Assembly: GCF_027744825.2 (NCBI RefSeq)
Contig: NC_071336.1
Span: 26,692,501 to 26,756,500 of the forward strand
Direction of reading: 5' to 3'
Source: Synchiropus splendidus
Taxonomy: Eukaryota > Chordata > Actinopteri > Syngnathiformes > Callionymidae
Length of the DNA: 64,000 nucleotides
In this document: one piece after another, positions 40,311 through 54,200 of the stretch
Numbering within the stretch: position 1 is the first letter of the stretch
Layout: each line of letters starts with the position of its first letter
Program-made: the position numbers and the translations under genes
Notes under the pieces: generated by a model
The model's input: the letters and a program-made list of their open reading frames with translations, nothing else
The model's database searches: none
What the model was told of the DNA's origin: nothing

Positions 40311-43300
40311 GGCAGGCCAACACTATGGCTCTTACTCAGTTCCTGCTCATCTCATGTGGGTGTCTGTGTTTAAATATACATGTGTTTCTGTGCGTGGCTC
40401 TTTTATTTATGTGATTTCTTTCGAACAGTAAATCACTGTATAGCATATCCCTTTGTATGAAAAGGTGGAAGAGAATCTTCTGTCCTCCATCTCAGGAATT
40501 CACTCCTTTTACACCTCCATAAACAAACTGGAGTCACTTCTGAACCCTTCTTAAAAATGTTCTCACTCTGTTTTCATCTTGTTCTGATTCTATTGCTATT
40601 TCTGTCTGTTGCTGATTCTATTCAAGATTGCCTGTGAGAGAACTGGCTTTATCACTGAATGAACAGATACTGTATTTTAAAGGCTTAAAATGTGCCAAAT
40701 GTAGTAGATAAATATGTGGTTTGTAGGGGTGTAACGGTACACATAATTTCAGTCGGCCTAAAATGCAGCCATGACAGCCACAACAACTCAAGCAGGAGTT
40801 TGCCTCGCAATGTGTCCCTCAGTGTTGAGACTTCCACGCATGCTGCGAGTAATCCAGCAGTTAACTTGGTCTGATGACAGCGCTGTTGACCAGTTCAGGA
40901 ACTAGACCATCCAGTTCATTTCCACATTTAAGTGGAAACAACACAGGAATCTTTTTTAGTTAGGAGTCTCCGCCTCAAAACTGGAGCAATGAAGCACACA
41001 ACAACTTGATAATAGTGAGCGAGGAGGCATCACTGCTCATGTTCGCAGGTATTTTTATTTTTTATCAAAAAAAAACCACTGTTATTGCTGCACTCCATAG
41101 CAAAAGCGAGGAAGCCGAACCAAAGCTTTAAGATGAGAACATTACTGGATCAGTTTTTGTTTAACTTCACACACTTTGTAGTTTGGGAGCCAGGTGACAC
41201 GTTTATATAACAATGGAAAGGAATACCGACCATGTTACTGGACACGCACCTCATGCAGATATTTAAATGGTTTCTCTCACCTAACCGCTGCTGAAGGTGC
41301 TTAAACCAACTATGAAATAGCTGATTGATTTATGACAACCGAACAAGAACAGGACCTTTGAAGCGTAGAAACAAAGACAAAAAAAAAAAAACGCTTTGTG
41401 TGGACGATCCCTACCAAAACAAATGGGTCACCCCACGTCATACTTGGATGAAAAATCCAACTCTGAATCCCCGATTAGCCCGACCTGCCCTGATAGTCAT
41501 GCCAGAAGAAACTTTAGAATTAGCTGAATAAGTCTAATCTATATGCCGGATCATCCTTGCTCTATATCTGCTCATTACTCTTCCTCTGCGCTGCAATACA
41601 GCATTGAGAGAATGTTGCTGCAAAGCAGTCGGACGCATGAACCGCTAACCGATTGTGTAAATGATTTTCATCACAGGGATGTAAATGTCCTCTTGTTAAG
41701 TCCGTCGCCAGGTTTTATGCTTCTGATATTTACATTTCACTTCATCATCTCTCATTTAAACCTCAGGCTACAGACCGAGCCAAATGATGGCGCGGAATAT
41801 TAATCCCCCCTCGTCCCTACCTCCATCTCAGGAATTAATTCTGTGTTGCACACCATTCTTTGGACCAGACCCTCATTAATTTTTGGTCACACTAATTAAT
41901 TATCAAGTGGAAAAAAAAGGGAGGCACATATGGAAAATGTTGTAGCATGTGAGAAGGACGAAGGAGATAAAAGAAATGGAGGCTGCTGGTTTGATGGACA
42001 TGCTGAACGGAGTGACACGGGGCTCCGCTAACATGGCAGAAACAAGGATAAAATGCTCACAGACTTCCACTGTTATAAGGCAGATTGCTACTTTCATTAA
42101 AAATATAACTTAGTTTAGCTGCATAAATTCATTGTTAAGTGTGTGTTACATTCAGCAAGCACTATAATGAACTTATTATTCTTTTCAGCTGGTTACACAT
42201 ATGCTAATGTTCTTCAGGGCCAAATTGGGAAAAATAAATGATCAAATTGCTGAACAGGGAGAAAGGTCATTCACTTTCTATTCAGCTGACACAATATCTG
42301 GAACATTTTCACGATTAATTGCTGCTCCCTGCGGAAAAAGACATCTGTCCAGCAATTATTAAAGCAAACTTTTTTGTTTGCCGGCGTATTCTTTGGGTCA
42401 AGAGGGTCCGGTTGTAAAATATAAATGACTCCGGCTGCTTATGCAAAATGAGATGGCCGAGATGAGGAGAATACTAAAAAGTTTTATAACCCTGGGTTGA
42501 CATTGAGGCTAATGGCTGATGCTGTTATCATGGCGGGGAAAAAAAAAGCAGCTCCCAAGTACACCGACACTTAATGCAGTGGAATTTTAGGATTTTACAA
42601 TTATCATGAGACGGTTTTTCTTTCACAGCGTTGTGGTTTGGTATGCAGTCTTTTGTACGTCTACCTTTCATTGTTTGAAGGTCCTCACTCATATATTAAT
42701 ACTGCATTGATATGATGAAATGTTTTGAAAGGCTCCACAAAACCTAAGGTCATCACCGCTCCAAAAAAAGCAGGCGATTACGAAGGCAGCACTGAAACTG
42801 AGAGAGAAGTAGAAATAAAGTTAAAAAGAAGGCAATTTTCTTCTTTGAAGTTGGAGATTTAAATGGTGCTAAAATGGCGCTTTAAAAGATGGGCTAGTGA
42901 CCACAGCCTTGATCAATGTCCTACTATCTAACTATTCGTTCTTCAATGTATTTGAGGCGACATAGACACTGAAACGTTCACTTACCTATCAGCTTATTAG
43001 CCATGCAGGTCTCAAAGAAGTGCTAAAACGAAACCATTTCAGGCATCGACACAAATCTACTGAAAACAATGGTAAGCAGCGTACTACCACGCCTATAGTT
43101 GGCGCTGTTATGCTCTCACACACAATTAAGGATACAGCATAAAAACATATGAAGCTTGTGCACTAGCATTAGCTTAGGGGTATAACAACCGATTGCGGTG
43201 AGCGACGTGGACTGACGACGTGGTGCAACGTGTTTTTAACTGCTCTGTGGTTGCTGCTACATCTTCCATCAAGCTACATAACATTTGCTCATAATATTTC

Positions 43301-43383
43301 ACGTGTTTGTGACTGTCTGCAGCACATCCCTACAGTACTCTGTGGTCCACCGTTATTGTTGTAAAGTGACAACCTTCAGGGTG
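40311..43383. other. Intergenic, no gene recognised; possible conserved element
   Basis: No exon seen. From 42.20 to 42.48 kb the sequence is repeat-free and contains TTAATTGC, CAATTATTAAAG and TTATGCAAAATG (octamer-like), so it is an enhancer candidate. At 40727 and 43183 short GGGGTGTAAC / GGGGTATAAC motifs resemble ends of hAT-type repeats but no partner end was found. Confidence 0.5.
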
Positions 43384-43395
43384 AGCCGCGAGGCA

Positions 43396-43926
43396 CCTTC
43401 ACCTTCTTCTGCCGCTTATCCGGGGTCGGGTCGCGGAGGCAGCATTCGGAGCAAGGACGCCCAAACTTCCCGATCCGCAACCTCCTCCAGCTCTTCCTGA
43501 GGGATCCTGAGGCGTTCCCAGGCCAGACCGGAGACATCATCTCTCCAGCGAGTCCTGGGTCTTCCCCGGGGTCTCCTCCTGGTAGGACATGCCCGGAACA
43601 CCTCCCCAGGTAGGCGTCCAGGGAGCATCCGGATCAGATGCCCGAGCCTCCTCAACTGGTTCCTCTCGATGTGGAGGAGCAGCGGCTCCACCCCGAGCTC
43701 CTCCCGGATGACCGAACTCCTCACCCTATCTCTAAGGGTGACGCCTGCCACCCTTCGGAGAAAACCCATTTCAGCCGCTTGTATCCGCGATCTCATCCTT
43801 TCGGTCATGACCCAAAGCTCGTGACCATAGGTGAGGGTGGGAACGTAAATCGATCGGTAAATCGAGAGCTTCGTCTTGTGACTCAGACGGCGACCGCATC
43901 ACTGCTGCCGCTGCACCAACCTGTCA
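43396..43926 (-). mobile_element. 5'-truncated LINE, reverse transcriptase C-terminal end
   Basis: The minus strand has an open frame of at least 130 codons (43416-43808, open further upstream to about 43880) with FLRRVAG, GVEPLLLHIER, RRLGHLIRMLPGRLPGEVFR and WASLLRMLPPRPDPG. From memory this is the end of the pol protein of a very common teleost non-LTR retrotransposon, past the catalytic core. The catalytic domain and endonuclease are missing. The insertion is bounded by near-identical 12-mers, AGCCGCGAGGCA (43384-43395) and AGCCACGAGGCA (43927-43938), a likely target-site duplication. The clade name (RTE/Rex3 or L2/Maui type) I leave open. Confidence 0.88.
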
Positions 43927-43938
43927 AGCCACGAGGCA

Positions 43939-45639
43939 GTGATGTCATTTTTTTCGTTTTCTGTTTCGGATCAGCTTCGATACGAGGCTGGAGGCACCAA
44001 GTTGACGTGCTGTGTTTGTGGACCCAAGAGGAAAGATGATGCTGACATGAAGAGTGGAAGGCTGTGTCGGATACTGCGAGTCTGTGGGGTCGGAAACTAA
44101 TATCTGCATGGAAACCTGACGGACATCGAACACTCAAAGTGTTTCACCATTGAAGAAAAATTATGTGTCACATTAAGCAATCGACCACATACCCGGTGAA
44201 GCGTGGAGAGGGAATTCATGTCTGTCAGTGGCATGGAACCATTGAGACAAGCTGCCCGCAACGTGTCACGTCCAATCAACCCAGCAGACGGGCAACAGGT
44301 TACTTTGCATTTTAATTAAGAGAAGGTCGAGGCAGGTTTGTTGGACAGCATTGTGCCTCATGTGATTAAACATGCACAGGGCGCATAATTTATAGAGCAC
44401 AGAGGACGCATTGACCCCGTCACCGTTTTTACAGTCTTCCGCGAGCCTTTGTCGTTGTAACATAAATCACAACAGTAATTTATGGCAGAAGGTTGATGGC
44501 TTAAAAAAAAACAGTAGGACATGTTTTGGTAACTTCATCAACATCCACATCTTTGACATTCTTCCCAAAGAAAAGGCATCCGTCGGCTGGCAGAACTTTT
44601 TCCCACAGCAAACCTGTAGCTGTAAGTGTAGCTCTTGTGATGTTTCCAGGTTTTGTCACACAGCAGATTTCAATGTGGTTTAGCAGCTTCATGTTTTATT
44701 CCCACTGAAGTTCTGAGTGAGCCGCCAAGCTCGCTTCCATGAGGTGGTAAATTATGCTCAACAAAAACACGGTACAAAGCAACACTTTTGTTTTGGTTTG
44801 AATTTTTCAAAAGTAGGGTGAAGATCTGAAACCAGTCAGAATCTGGTGCGAGCACACAGAGTCTCTTGGAGTGGGAGACGTCTTTGCATAGAGTTGTTTA
44901 TGTTGTTGATGTTTGCCCGTGTGGTGTTTGTCGTCCCCTGGAAGAAACTGTATCGCACTTATCTTTCTGTGTTTCCTTCCAGACAAGACAAGCAGTCTAC
45001 TTAATGACCATGCAGGGACTCTGATGTACTACATGTCTTCAACTGGACCAGACAAACAGAATTTCATTCCCATGATAAAGACAAATGCCACTGATAATAA
45101 ATACATCACAGTGTACTTCGCACTCTCAGCGCTCACTTCATACAGTATGACAAAAACTACAGTGGCTTTGAATTTGCCGGTGCACACCAAAAAAAGAACC
45201 CTTCACTACAAACATCCAGTTGCTAGGCGACACAGTCCATGTCCTTACGTACGTCTTGTGCTATTGTGTGTCAAAAAAGAATGGAATCTCAGGTGACAAG
45301 CAAAAAGATAGACCTCGTGTAGTCCTAAATATAAAAACCTGTCAAACAGAGGAAGGAAAGAGTGCACTTCATCGCAAGCTGTTCAACCTCGAAAGGACTT
45401 CAGGATATTCTGTCTCATCCACTGACCACTGCTCGTCTTTCTCTGCCAATGCAGGTTGCAACGCATCGTCCGTCGAATGGCGTAATATATTGATGTTGGG
45501 AAAGTTGACATTTGTGTCCAAAACTGACACCAAAAAAAGGCAGAGGTTGGGGTTCAGTAAGTCATGAGATGGGGCTCTGGGGTCCCTGATGTATCATTCA
45601 CTGGAGCTCCTCAAAAGCCGGTTTGGCCTATCCTTTGAT
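43939..45639. other. Intergenic, no gene recognised
   Basis: Open frames of up to 127 codons at 44.9-45.6 kb lack known domains, splice context and codon pattern that I can support. No RNA gene seen. Confidence 0.5.
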
Positions 45640-46025
45640 AGTCGTGCAGCATCGTTCATGTCCCGTTTTATTCTGAATTATTTTTGCTCCTTTGTTCAGT
45701 TCCTTTCTCCAGTGATCGCCTGTCCCTCCCCATTGTCCTTTACTTGTGTATAGTTGTCTCTCTTCTTTAATGTACCGGCTCATTTTTTGTTGTGTCCCTG
45801 AACCGGCATTCCTCCGCGCTTGTCTGGTGTCTGACATTTTGGTTGAACTTGCTTTGCAGACGACACTTTTCACTGCTTTTGTAACATGTTTCCTTCCTTC
45901 CGATTGGTTTTGCATATGGTCCTATTTTGTGTTGTGAAGTTGTCAGAGCTTTTACTGTGTTTAAAAGACCTGAATTGTGGTTGTACTTCGTCTAGTGTCT
46001 CGGATCAGCGGGAGTTAAGACAATG
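45640..46025 (+). mobile_element. Possible retroelement 3' tail or LTR remnant
   Basis: A T/C-rich stretch with CCTGAACCGGCATTCC, CGCTTGTCTGGTGTCTG and later AAAAGACCTGAATTGTGG then GTACTTCGTCTAGTGTC. These resemble, by memory, the 3' tails of teleost retroelements and are organised like the stretch at 6.29-6.73 kb. No coding frame or terminal repeat could be shown. Confidence 0.3.
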
Positions 46026-47806
46026 CCACAGTTAGTCCTGGCCCCGAAGACCCTGCAACCGAACATCTCTGCTGGAGCAAATAAATAACTAAGCGTTTTT
46101 ATTTGGTCTAAATGATTTCAATCATTTAAGTTTGATTTTAGACAGAATATAATTTGCAGTTTAAAGCCCCATGCAGAGAACAACACTGAGGTGTATAAAC
46201 GTAAAACAGAAAAAATGACAAAGAAGTGCACTTTTTTTTTAACCTGTAGACCAATCTTTATTCCGATAATCGGAAACAAACCACAAAATTTTCAGAGGCA
46301 TTTGCATCAAAAATCAATTTTAAATGATTCAGTTATCACCCTTGGGGGGTCTATATCCACTGCATCAAGACCGTGTGCTTCTAAATAAGACACACAAACA
46401 GGGGCTGGACATTCACATTTTAACTGTATGTTCTATCTGCATTTACACACTCAATTGTCATTGCAGTACCTCCTCCACGACTTCATGTGGCAACAGAGAG
46501 CCCAAAATGCCTGTCTGTCGCCAGGAAGCACTATGAGGCAGCTTGGATTCAAACAAACAGAACTGTTGACTCTAAAAATAGAGAATCGGGCTGCAAAATA
46601 TGCACTGGCTGAATAAGCAGAGAGGAAGTGTGTGTTTGCTTTGGAAGTGAACACGGGTTCAAGGAACTCCAAGCTGTGGAGGTCGGTTCAAACATCACAT
46701 GTTTGTTGCTGTTTAGACTGGAAAAAAAATGACACTCCAAGTTGAAATCTGCTGATAGATCAAGTAAAGATTCAAGAAGAATAAAGAGTTTACGATTGCT
46801 GAAAAGAAAATAAGCAGCCAAAACTAATTTTACAAATAAACAAAAACTCCCCATTGCAGGAATAATAGAGGCAGTCTAGGTCTAAGTCTAAAACAAGATA
46901 TGAAAATGAACATTTTTGTCTCTAAAAAATTACATATTTATACAAATTATCACCTCTTTTGTCCCTTTTAATTGAGTTGTTTCACATCATTGTTGACCTT
47001 GATAGAAGACCCAAGTTTTCATCAAGTATCTTTTTCTTTTAATAAATTGTTTCCAAAATAGCTGAAACATTTAAGGAATACAAAAAACCCTGATAATCCT
47101 TCCTCAAAACATTATCTGTCTGAGCTCTATTGGCTTGACAAGCTTTGAAAAAATTGAAAAAATGATCAAACTTTGCAAAAAAGTACGACGTGTTGTACTT
47201 TAAATTCCAGTCGAACCTTCTGGAGAGCCTGCCTGCTGGAAGTCGTCTCTTGAACTGGATGTCTATCGTGAAGAAGGTTGCACTAGGTTTTAAAATAATT
47301 TAACAGTATCACAAGTGGAAAACATACAAGCTAAAAGCTCATTACTTGCCTTTACACAAACTTTCATCATTTCTCTGGAACCGCTGAAGATGATCATTTT
47401 TTAATTCCTTCATCTGAGGTTCATGTTTTTGCTTCATCCAACTTTAATCCAAGCACCACCAACCCGAAACGCTTAAATTCATAGATTCCAGCACTCGATG
47501 ACCGTGTGCGCTAGGACCTGTGATTGTTTTCAATACGAGTGCCATTACCTTTTATTGAGCACCGCCACTTGCCAGCCACAGTGGTAATGGCTGTTAAGCA
47601 CCGCGCAGTGGGAAGCTTGCACTTGACCGCTGGACACTGGAGCATGTTGAATTTGTGAGTCAAAAGCTATATTTTGAAAGTGTTTTGAAACCAGATATAT
47701 TTGTGCATGGCAGAAGTTCTTAAGCAACAAAGATGGCTGCTGTGAAAACTCATGGTTGAGTAGCAGTCAGATCCTTGACTAGGCTGAGGTTTCCGTTCTT
47801 GCAGTT
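46026..47806. other. Intergenic, no gene recognised
   Basis: AT-rich sequence with no exon, RNA gene or bounded repeat that I can identify. Confidence 0.55.
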
Positions 47807-47820
47807 ACACACAGATTAAC

Positions 47821-48217
47821 ATGGTTTGGAAACAGTGGCACTGAGGAAAAGACAGGAGACAGAGCTGGAGGTAGCAGAGATGAAGATGCTGAGCTTCTCT
47901 CTGGGAGTGAGCAGGATGGATAGGATCAGGAAGCAGTAGATCAGAGGGACAGCACATCTGGTCAGGTGTTTAGGAGACAAAGTGAGAGAGGCTAGAGATG
48001 GTTTGGACATGTACAGAGGAGAGAGAGCCAGTACATTGGTAGGAAGATGTTGAGGTTGGAACTGCCAGGTAGAAGGTGGAGAGGAAGGCCAAAGAGGAGA
48101 TTTATGGAGGTGGTGAATGAGGACATGAGGTTTGTAGGTTTGAGAGAAGAGGAAGCAGAGGACAGGGTGAGATGGAGGAGAATGATCCGCTGTGGCGACC
48201 GATGAAGGGAGAAGAAG
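47821..48217 (+). mobile_element. 5'-truncated RTE-type LINE, 397 bp, with perfect target-site duplication
   Basis: On the + strand a broken frame reads LEVAEMKMLSFSLGVSRMDR, then, after an in-frame stop and a frameshift, GRRWRGRPKRRFMEVVNEDM and RMIRCGDR. It ends CGCTGTGGCGACCGATGAAG then GGAGAAGAAG, the familiar 3' end of teleost RTE-like LINEs. The insert is bordered by identical 14-mers ACACACAGATTAAC (47807-47820 and 48218-48231). It therefore represents target-primed insertion of only the last ~400 bp of the element; it cannot move by itself. Confidence 0.92.
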
Positions 48218-48231
48218 ACACACAGATTAAC

Positions 48232-51200
48232 AAAAAAAAATCCTGTTGATCTGTGTTTGCCATATCCACTTGCTACACCGATTTGTATGTGAGGTACTCA
48301 GAGTAGAGCTGCTCCATCGGTAACCATTTGAAGTAGTTCAGGTACCTTGAAAAACTATTCACTCCCAGAAGTAATGTGCTGAAATGTATTATAGGCAACA
48401 CAAGCAAAGGACCGACATGACTGTCCATGTAGGTTTGACTCAGGTAGGTTTGACAAAGGCTCAACAGGCCTGTCTTGTGTCACCAGTAGATATTGTCTCC
48501 TATTTTGGGGGCTATGGAGACAGTCGGTGACGACAGCATGCAAATAGGTTTCCCTGCCACTGTTTCTACAACAGCGTGGATAGTGAGTAATGACTGCAAT
48601 GGAGAACAGTGAGATGAAATACGAGGCTGGATGGTTTCCATACAACAGAAAAATCACCCTCCTCCTCTGATCATGATGTGAACGTGTGCATCTCATAAGT
48701 ACACATGCAGTATGTTAATGAAGTGATAGACATGAGTGTGCTGAGCTGTTCAAATGCTTATCAACAGAGGCGACCGCTCTGTTGTTTCTGCATCGTATAT
48801 TAGACGGTTAAAAGAACCAAATACTGCTGAAGCTTTCTGCAGTGATGTATGGCTGAACACACACTGAACTGCTCTCTCCTCTCCTCCACATGTGCCAGTA
48901 GACCAGTGGGCTCCATGAAAACACTTTGTCTGGCACAAAAGTTCAGTGTCAGACAGGCCTTTCATCCAGATGGATCTCACTTCTTTCAGTCTCTGCATAC
49001 GATACTTTTTGAAATGAAGTTGCATGGCAGATACATCTGAAAACACTGGGTACTGTGTCTTCATGTGATCTGCATCGCTGCTCCTTTGCTCTTCCCAAAG
49101 TTTCCATTTCCCAACAATAAAGGCAGACTATGAAGTATCAAACATTCTGCAACCACTGTTCATCATATTGCGACACAAAATATTGAGAACATGAGATACA
49201 CACGTCCCTCACCTCTTTCTCGTGTCATTGACAGTTCAGTCTTCAGTGTTCAATCATCAGTCCACACCATTGTCCTATTCTGCGTTACATTTGTTTTGCT
49301 ACTGTGCTCATGCTGATGCAGTAGCTTCATGTGACATACTCTCAGTTTACTGACTGAAGCAATCCAGTACCGACAACTAGCCTGGCATTTGACGATGACA
49401 TTTTTGTTTTAGTGGATTTGTGTGTATTTTTCTGGGGACTTTTTCTGCCACAGAACATCAGACCTTCATTTTCATACTATATATTTCGAGTGACAGCTGA
49501 CTCAACAAAGTTTCGGTGTTAATATTTGTCCGACTGTCGCCCATCATGGATCTGAAGTAAGAGGACATGTCTGATATTGAACTGTATCAGTCTCTTCATT
49601 CTCCTTGCGATTGAGTTTGCTGTGGACTCATTTTGCTGGTGACTGGTTTTGAAGGCAGCCAGCAACAATGACTGCCGTTGCAACTCGACTCAATGTGCCG
49701 CACCCATGGGTGCATCACAGGCATCTGTGCTGGTATGGGCCCACATTAGGACCAAGAGAGAAGCTTACCAAGAAACGGCTTAGGACGGACCGTTTTTTTT
49801 TTTTTTTTTTATTGTAGGCGGGCGGTAGAAATGCCCACATTTGGGTAACGAAATCCAAACAACCAAAGCAAATCAGTGGAAACAGGGCAATAGTTTCTGT
49901 TGGTTGATCCAGATCAAGCGTGTTAAGCTCCCAAGTAAGGGGTTAAAATATAAATTTAATTTTCTTTATTGGAGACTAATTTTAGCATGAAGCTTCTTTG
50001 GTATCAACACGCCTTACTGGGATCTAGTGTTTGCTGAGCATTAAATCGGTATTGGATTAAAGCTGAAGCAAGCAATCGGTACTCTTTAGGGCCCTCAAAC
50101 ATAACATGTAAAAGGAGGGTTTATCGCCACATCCTGAAAACAATAAGCTATATTGCAAAGTCAGGCCCCAAATGGAACTCTTGAATGCCAAAACAGAAGA
50201 CTGCTGAATCCCACTCCATGCTGCTTGTTTATAAACACTGCTTATTCATAATCCTTGACAATAAAGGGCACTACCAGCCCTTCGCCCCCACCTCCCTCTT
50301 TCCTGCCCCACAACCAGAAAGGGCACCCCATTCATTCTCGATACATTTCCCATGGAGCAGTGCTCTAATTCACATCCACTCTCACCACTTACAGATGCCA
50401 TTCACTTCAGTTCCAACAGCAGACTGGCCCTGCTCCATAAGATCCAGTTCTCAGACTTTAGCCTTTTCCTTCATTTGCATACTGTAACACAGCAGGGGCA
50501 GCTTTCTCACGTGGCCGTCCAAGGACTGTGACATAATTGTTTGGCACATTATTAACACTCTGTGGCTGTGAATGTGGACTCCCATGCTCCGGCCAGAGCG
50601 TACACTCCAGCAAATATTGGATGTTTTGTCATTCGAGAGGAGGGAGGGGCCGCTATCAAAATAACATGCTCCCACCCCGATTGTCCAACTGTTGTCGACA
50701 CGGAGTAAAGCAAGTGCATCAACCGGTGGTAGCCTTTGAGCTGCCCCCCAGCCCCCACCGCTCTGTTGGACTCGCGCCCACAATAAAGGTTTCTGTTGTG
50801 GATCTGTAGCTTGATATGAACCAGCAACCGTTCTAATACACTGATCAAACCCCCAAACAGCAGATGTGATGATGTCATGGCTTTGTATCTGATATTACTC
50901 TTGGCCTTTGTAAAATCCCCTGATGCCTTACTGGAAGCATGGGGAGGGGATTTCCACGCACAAGCTCACCATGGAGATGATGGGATGAATCAACCAGGAG
51001 GAGTATTCTTTCGGTTTCTTTGTGAGCATGAAACAGAATTAAAGAGTAGTTGACCGGGAGTCGGGGAAGTCATGTGACTTTATTTTTCTTTCCCTTTCAA
51101 TTCCTCAGAAAGGAATACTAACTGTTATTTACTGCACACTATTGAAATATTTAATGAAGTCTGCGGTCACCCTGTACGGGCCATTCACTGAGGTTATACA

Positions 51201-54200
51201 AGTTATTTACACCCCTATGGTCTTGTTTAGTTTTCAAGCAAATGAGGCGCACAATGATCTGAGCAGTAATTGAAATAGAACAATGTTTTGGGTTCGATTC
51301 ACAGCACATATGATGAGCTATCTACAGCATGATGTACGATAAAGTAGAGAGCGCCACTACCTGCTTTATTTTAGTCACAGAGAGACAAGATCAGATGACA
51401 GTTGGTTTGTCAGAAGCTGCATTGACTGGGCTGCAATCCAGCCTGGGCCTTCATTGATAAGGTACATAATGCAATGTGAAACTTCATTGAGAGTCAAGGG
51501 GTTTTCATGGCAGGTGTAAGGTACTTTTTTTGTTCACTTCGGAAGTAAACGGTGAAGTGTCGACGCCTCGGGAGGAAGTGAAGGCGATCTAATAACATCA
51601 TATACAATGGAGAAGTGGTGTGTGTAACTAGATGCTGGTTGGTCCTCAGGTCTTTGTCGACGTCGGTGGTGAATACACAAACCTGATATGTGCCGTGATA
51701 TGATGCCAATCTGAAGATGTGTACATTTTTAGGCTAGTTCTAGATAAGAGGACATGATTTAAGGACGTGGCATTAACATAACAGGTCTGTTAGCAATATT
51801 GCATGGCTTTATGCAATGATATTAAAACTGAAACTGAACATTTGGAGTTCTTCTTTATTGACATACCTTCTATCATTCGAACCCAAACCAAGCAGACGGT
51901 GTTCCATATATCCTCTCAGCCTGAAATGTTTGTGTCGTTTCGGTGTCAAATCAGGCTTATAGATGTTGCTATACTCACAACTTCCAACCGCAGTCGAAAA
52001 ATACCTCTGAATATCTCCCTTTTTTCTTTCAGCTTGATTTGCCATCCAAATCTCTTTTGATCTGTCCTGTTGAAATTTAAGTGTGCAATATTTTTCTCTC
52101 TAAAGAGATGGAAGGCAGGGGAAAAAAAGTGAAGCACTGATGTGCCTAGATGTGAATTTTAAACAGCCTTTTTTTTTTTTTTTGTAAAGATAACGCCACC
52201 CGGATGGTAATAAACACACAGGAGCAGACACAATGAAGCCTAATAAAAACTCCAAGGTACACTGATCCTTTTCAGCTGTCGTTTGTTCTCAACTCATGCT
52301 TGGAACATGCGGCGAAATCAAATCCGCCAAGTTTGTTTTTTAATTAGTTCGCCACTGTTGCATATACAAATCATAACTCTGCCAACACCCAGCGGTTAAT
52401 GGATCTCTATAAATGAAATGTACATTTTGAAAATTGAGCCGGCACGCTTCCAGTATAAAGGCCTAGTTAATCATTGGCCGACAGTTATTCATTGATTCTC
52501 AGCATCCAGTCGACTTCTGATATTGCACTTCCGTCTGATTTCCTCGCCAGCTATTTATTCCTTTCATGTGCATGACAGGCTTTTTGCGAGAAGCATCTTT
52601 TTCTCCCCCCGCTGCTCCCCGCACATCTATTGATATTGTTTTCTTTTGTCGATACATTTCCTGTTGTTTTTGTTTTGAGGGGTGTAAAGGTCTTTGGGAG
52701 GCCGAGACAGCCGTATCAACCCCATTTAGCATAAAGCTTGTGGCTGGCCCCGTCCGCGGCCTAATGAAAAGTAGAAGATAGGATATGCTTGTCATGCTTG
52801 GCTGGCCCTGTGATCGGCAGACTGTGGACAGTTACTCCACTTGCATGCCAATTAATCTCACCCTCTGAATTTCCCACCACCCCGCTTCTATTCACCGTCT
52901 AATGGGAAAGAAGACTTGGCTTAAATTAAAGAGTCATCACAAGAATGCAGATTGAAGTTTCACACGTTTTTTCCACTGTATCCCTCTTTGTTGGATATTT
53001 AAATCAACCGAGGCTGGACAGTTGGCGCTGCAGGTTAAGTGTGATTTAAGCACCTGAGTGTTAGATGCCTGGCAGGATCTTATTTTCCAGCCGTTTGACA
53101 TGGCGCAGTGGTTAAAGGGCACTTTAAAGGGTATTAGCATGCCGCTCAGGCTTCTCCGGCTATTATTATTCCCTTTTATTTATGTGTCGGAGAGCTGGGA
53201 GGAACCTGGATGTCGACTCCAGCGCCCGGCTGCATCTCCGCAGACAGTCAGAGCATCTTTAAGTGGTCGGTCATCGGCATTGAGCGCAGATAAAGATGGA
53301 TTTCGGATGAAGATTCATCGGGCGAAAACAGACCTGAGCTTGCGGTTTTCAGCCTCATCATTCATCCGGCATCATCGTCCTCGTGCTTACACAGATTTAT
53401 ACCTAAAAAAAAAAAAAATCCTAAAAAGCACAACTACAGTTCTTTTACAAATCAACACCAGGCTGACAAAAAAAAAAAAAAGAAATCTTCATTCATCATT
53501 AATAACTGGCATGTTGGCAAAGCTCACAAGTGCGGAATCCAGGTTACAATTTATGGGATAAATATTTCATCGCTCACATCTGTCTGCGTATTCCGCGCCA
53601 GCGTGTTTTGAAGTTGTTACAAATGAACGTCAAATGGAAAGTAAGTGAACAAGCCGCCGAGGGAGTGGAACAAAGACGCAGCAGTGCGGGGGGGGGACCG
53701 GAGGGGGGAAGACCTGGGAACAAAACAAACACAAAACTAGTTTTCCCCGACTCCTCCGACAAATTAAAAATTGCGGTTTTGGTGGACTTTGCAGTAGACT
53801 CCAGCAGAACAGGAAAACAAAAGGGAGCAGAGAGGATGGGGGGGGGGGGTCGGGGAAATCTGTGCCCTCATGTGCCTCCCCCGTACCCCCTCCCCTTCCT
53901 CTCTCTCTCTCACTTGGGTCCATGCCATGACTTGGACAGTACTCACATTCTTCCACAGCTTATCCCAGGGCTCTCTCAATTAAGCGCTAATAGGCGACCA
54001 CACAAAAAAAAGCTCTCAAATTGCAAAAACAAAACATTTCAAATGAAGGGGAAACCTTTCTTCTGCCATTGTCCACCTAATTGCCCATGCTGTAATCTAT
54101 TTAAAACACAGGTAGAAGTGGGTGATACCCTTCTCGACGCCCCCCCCTCCCCACCCCTCCATACATCTATGACGGGCGGCAGTGAGGAAGCAGGTCAGCG

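Noticed and set aside
47816..48223. Minus-strand frame of 135 codons
   Set aside because: It is the antisense of the LINE fragment whose true reading direction is +.
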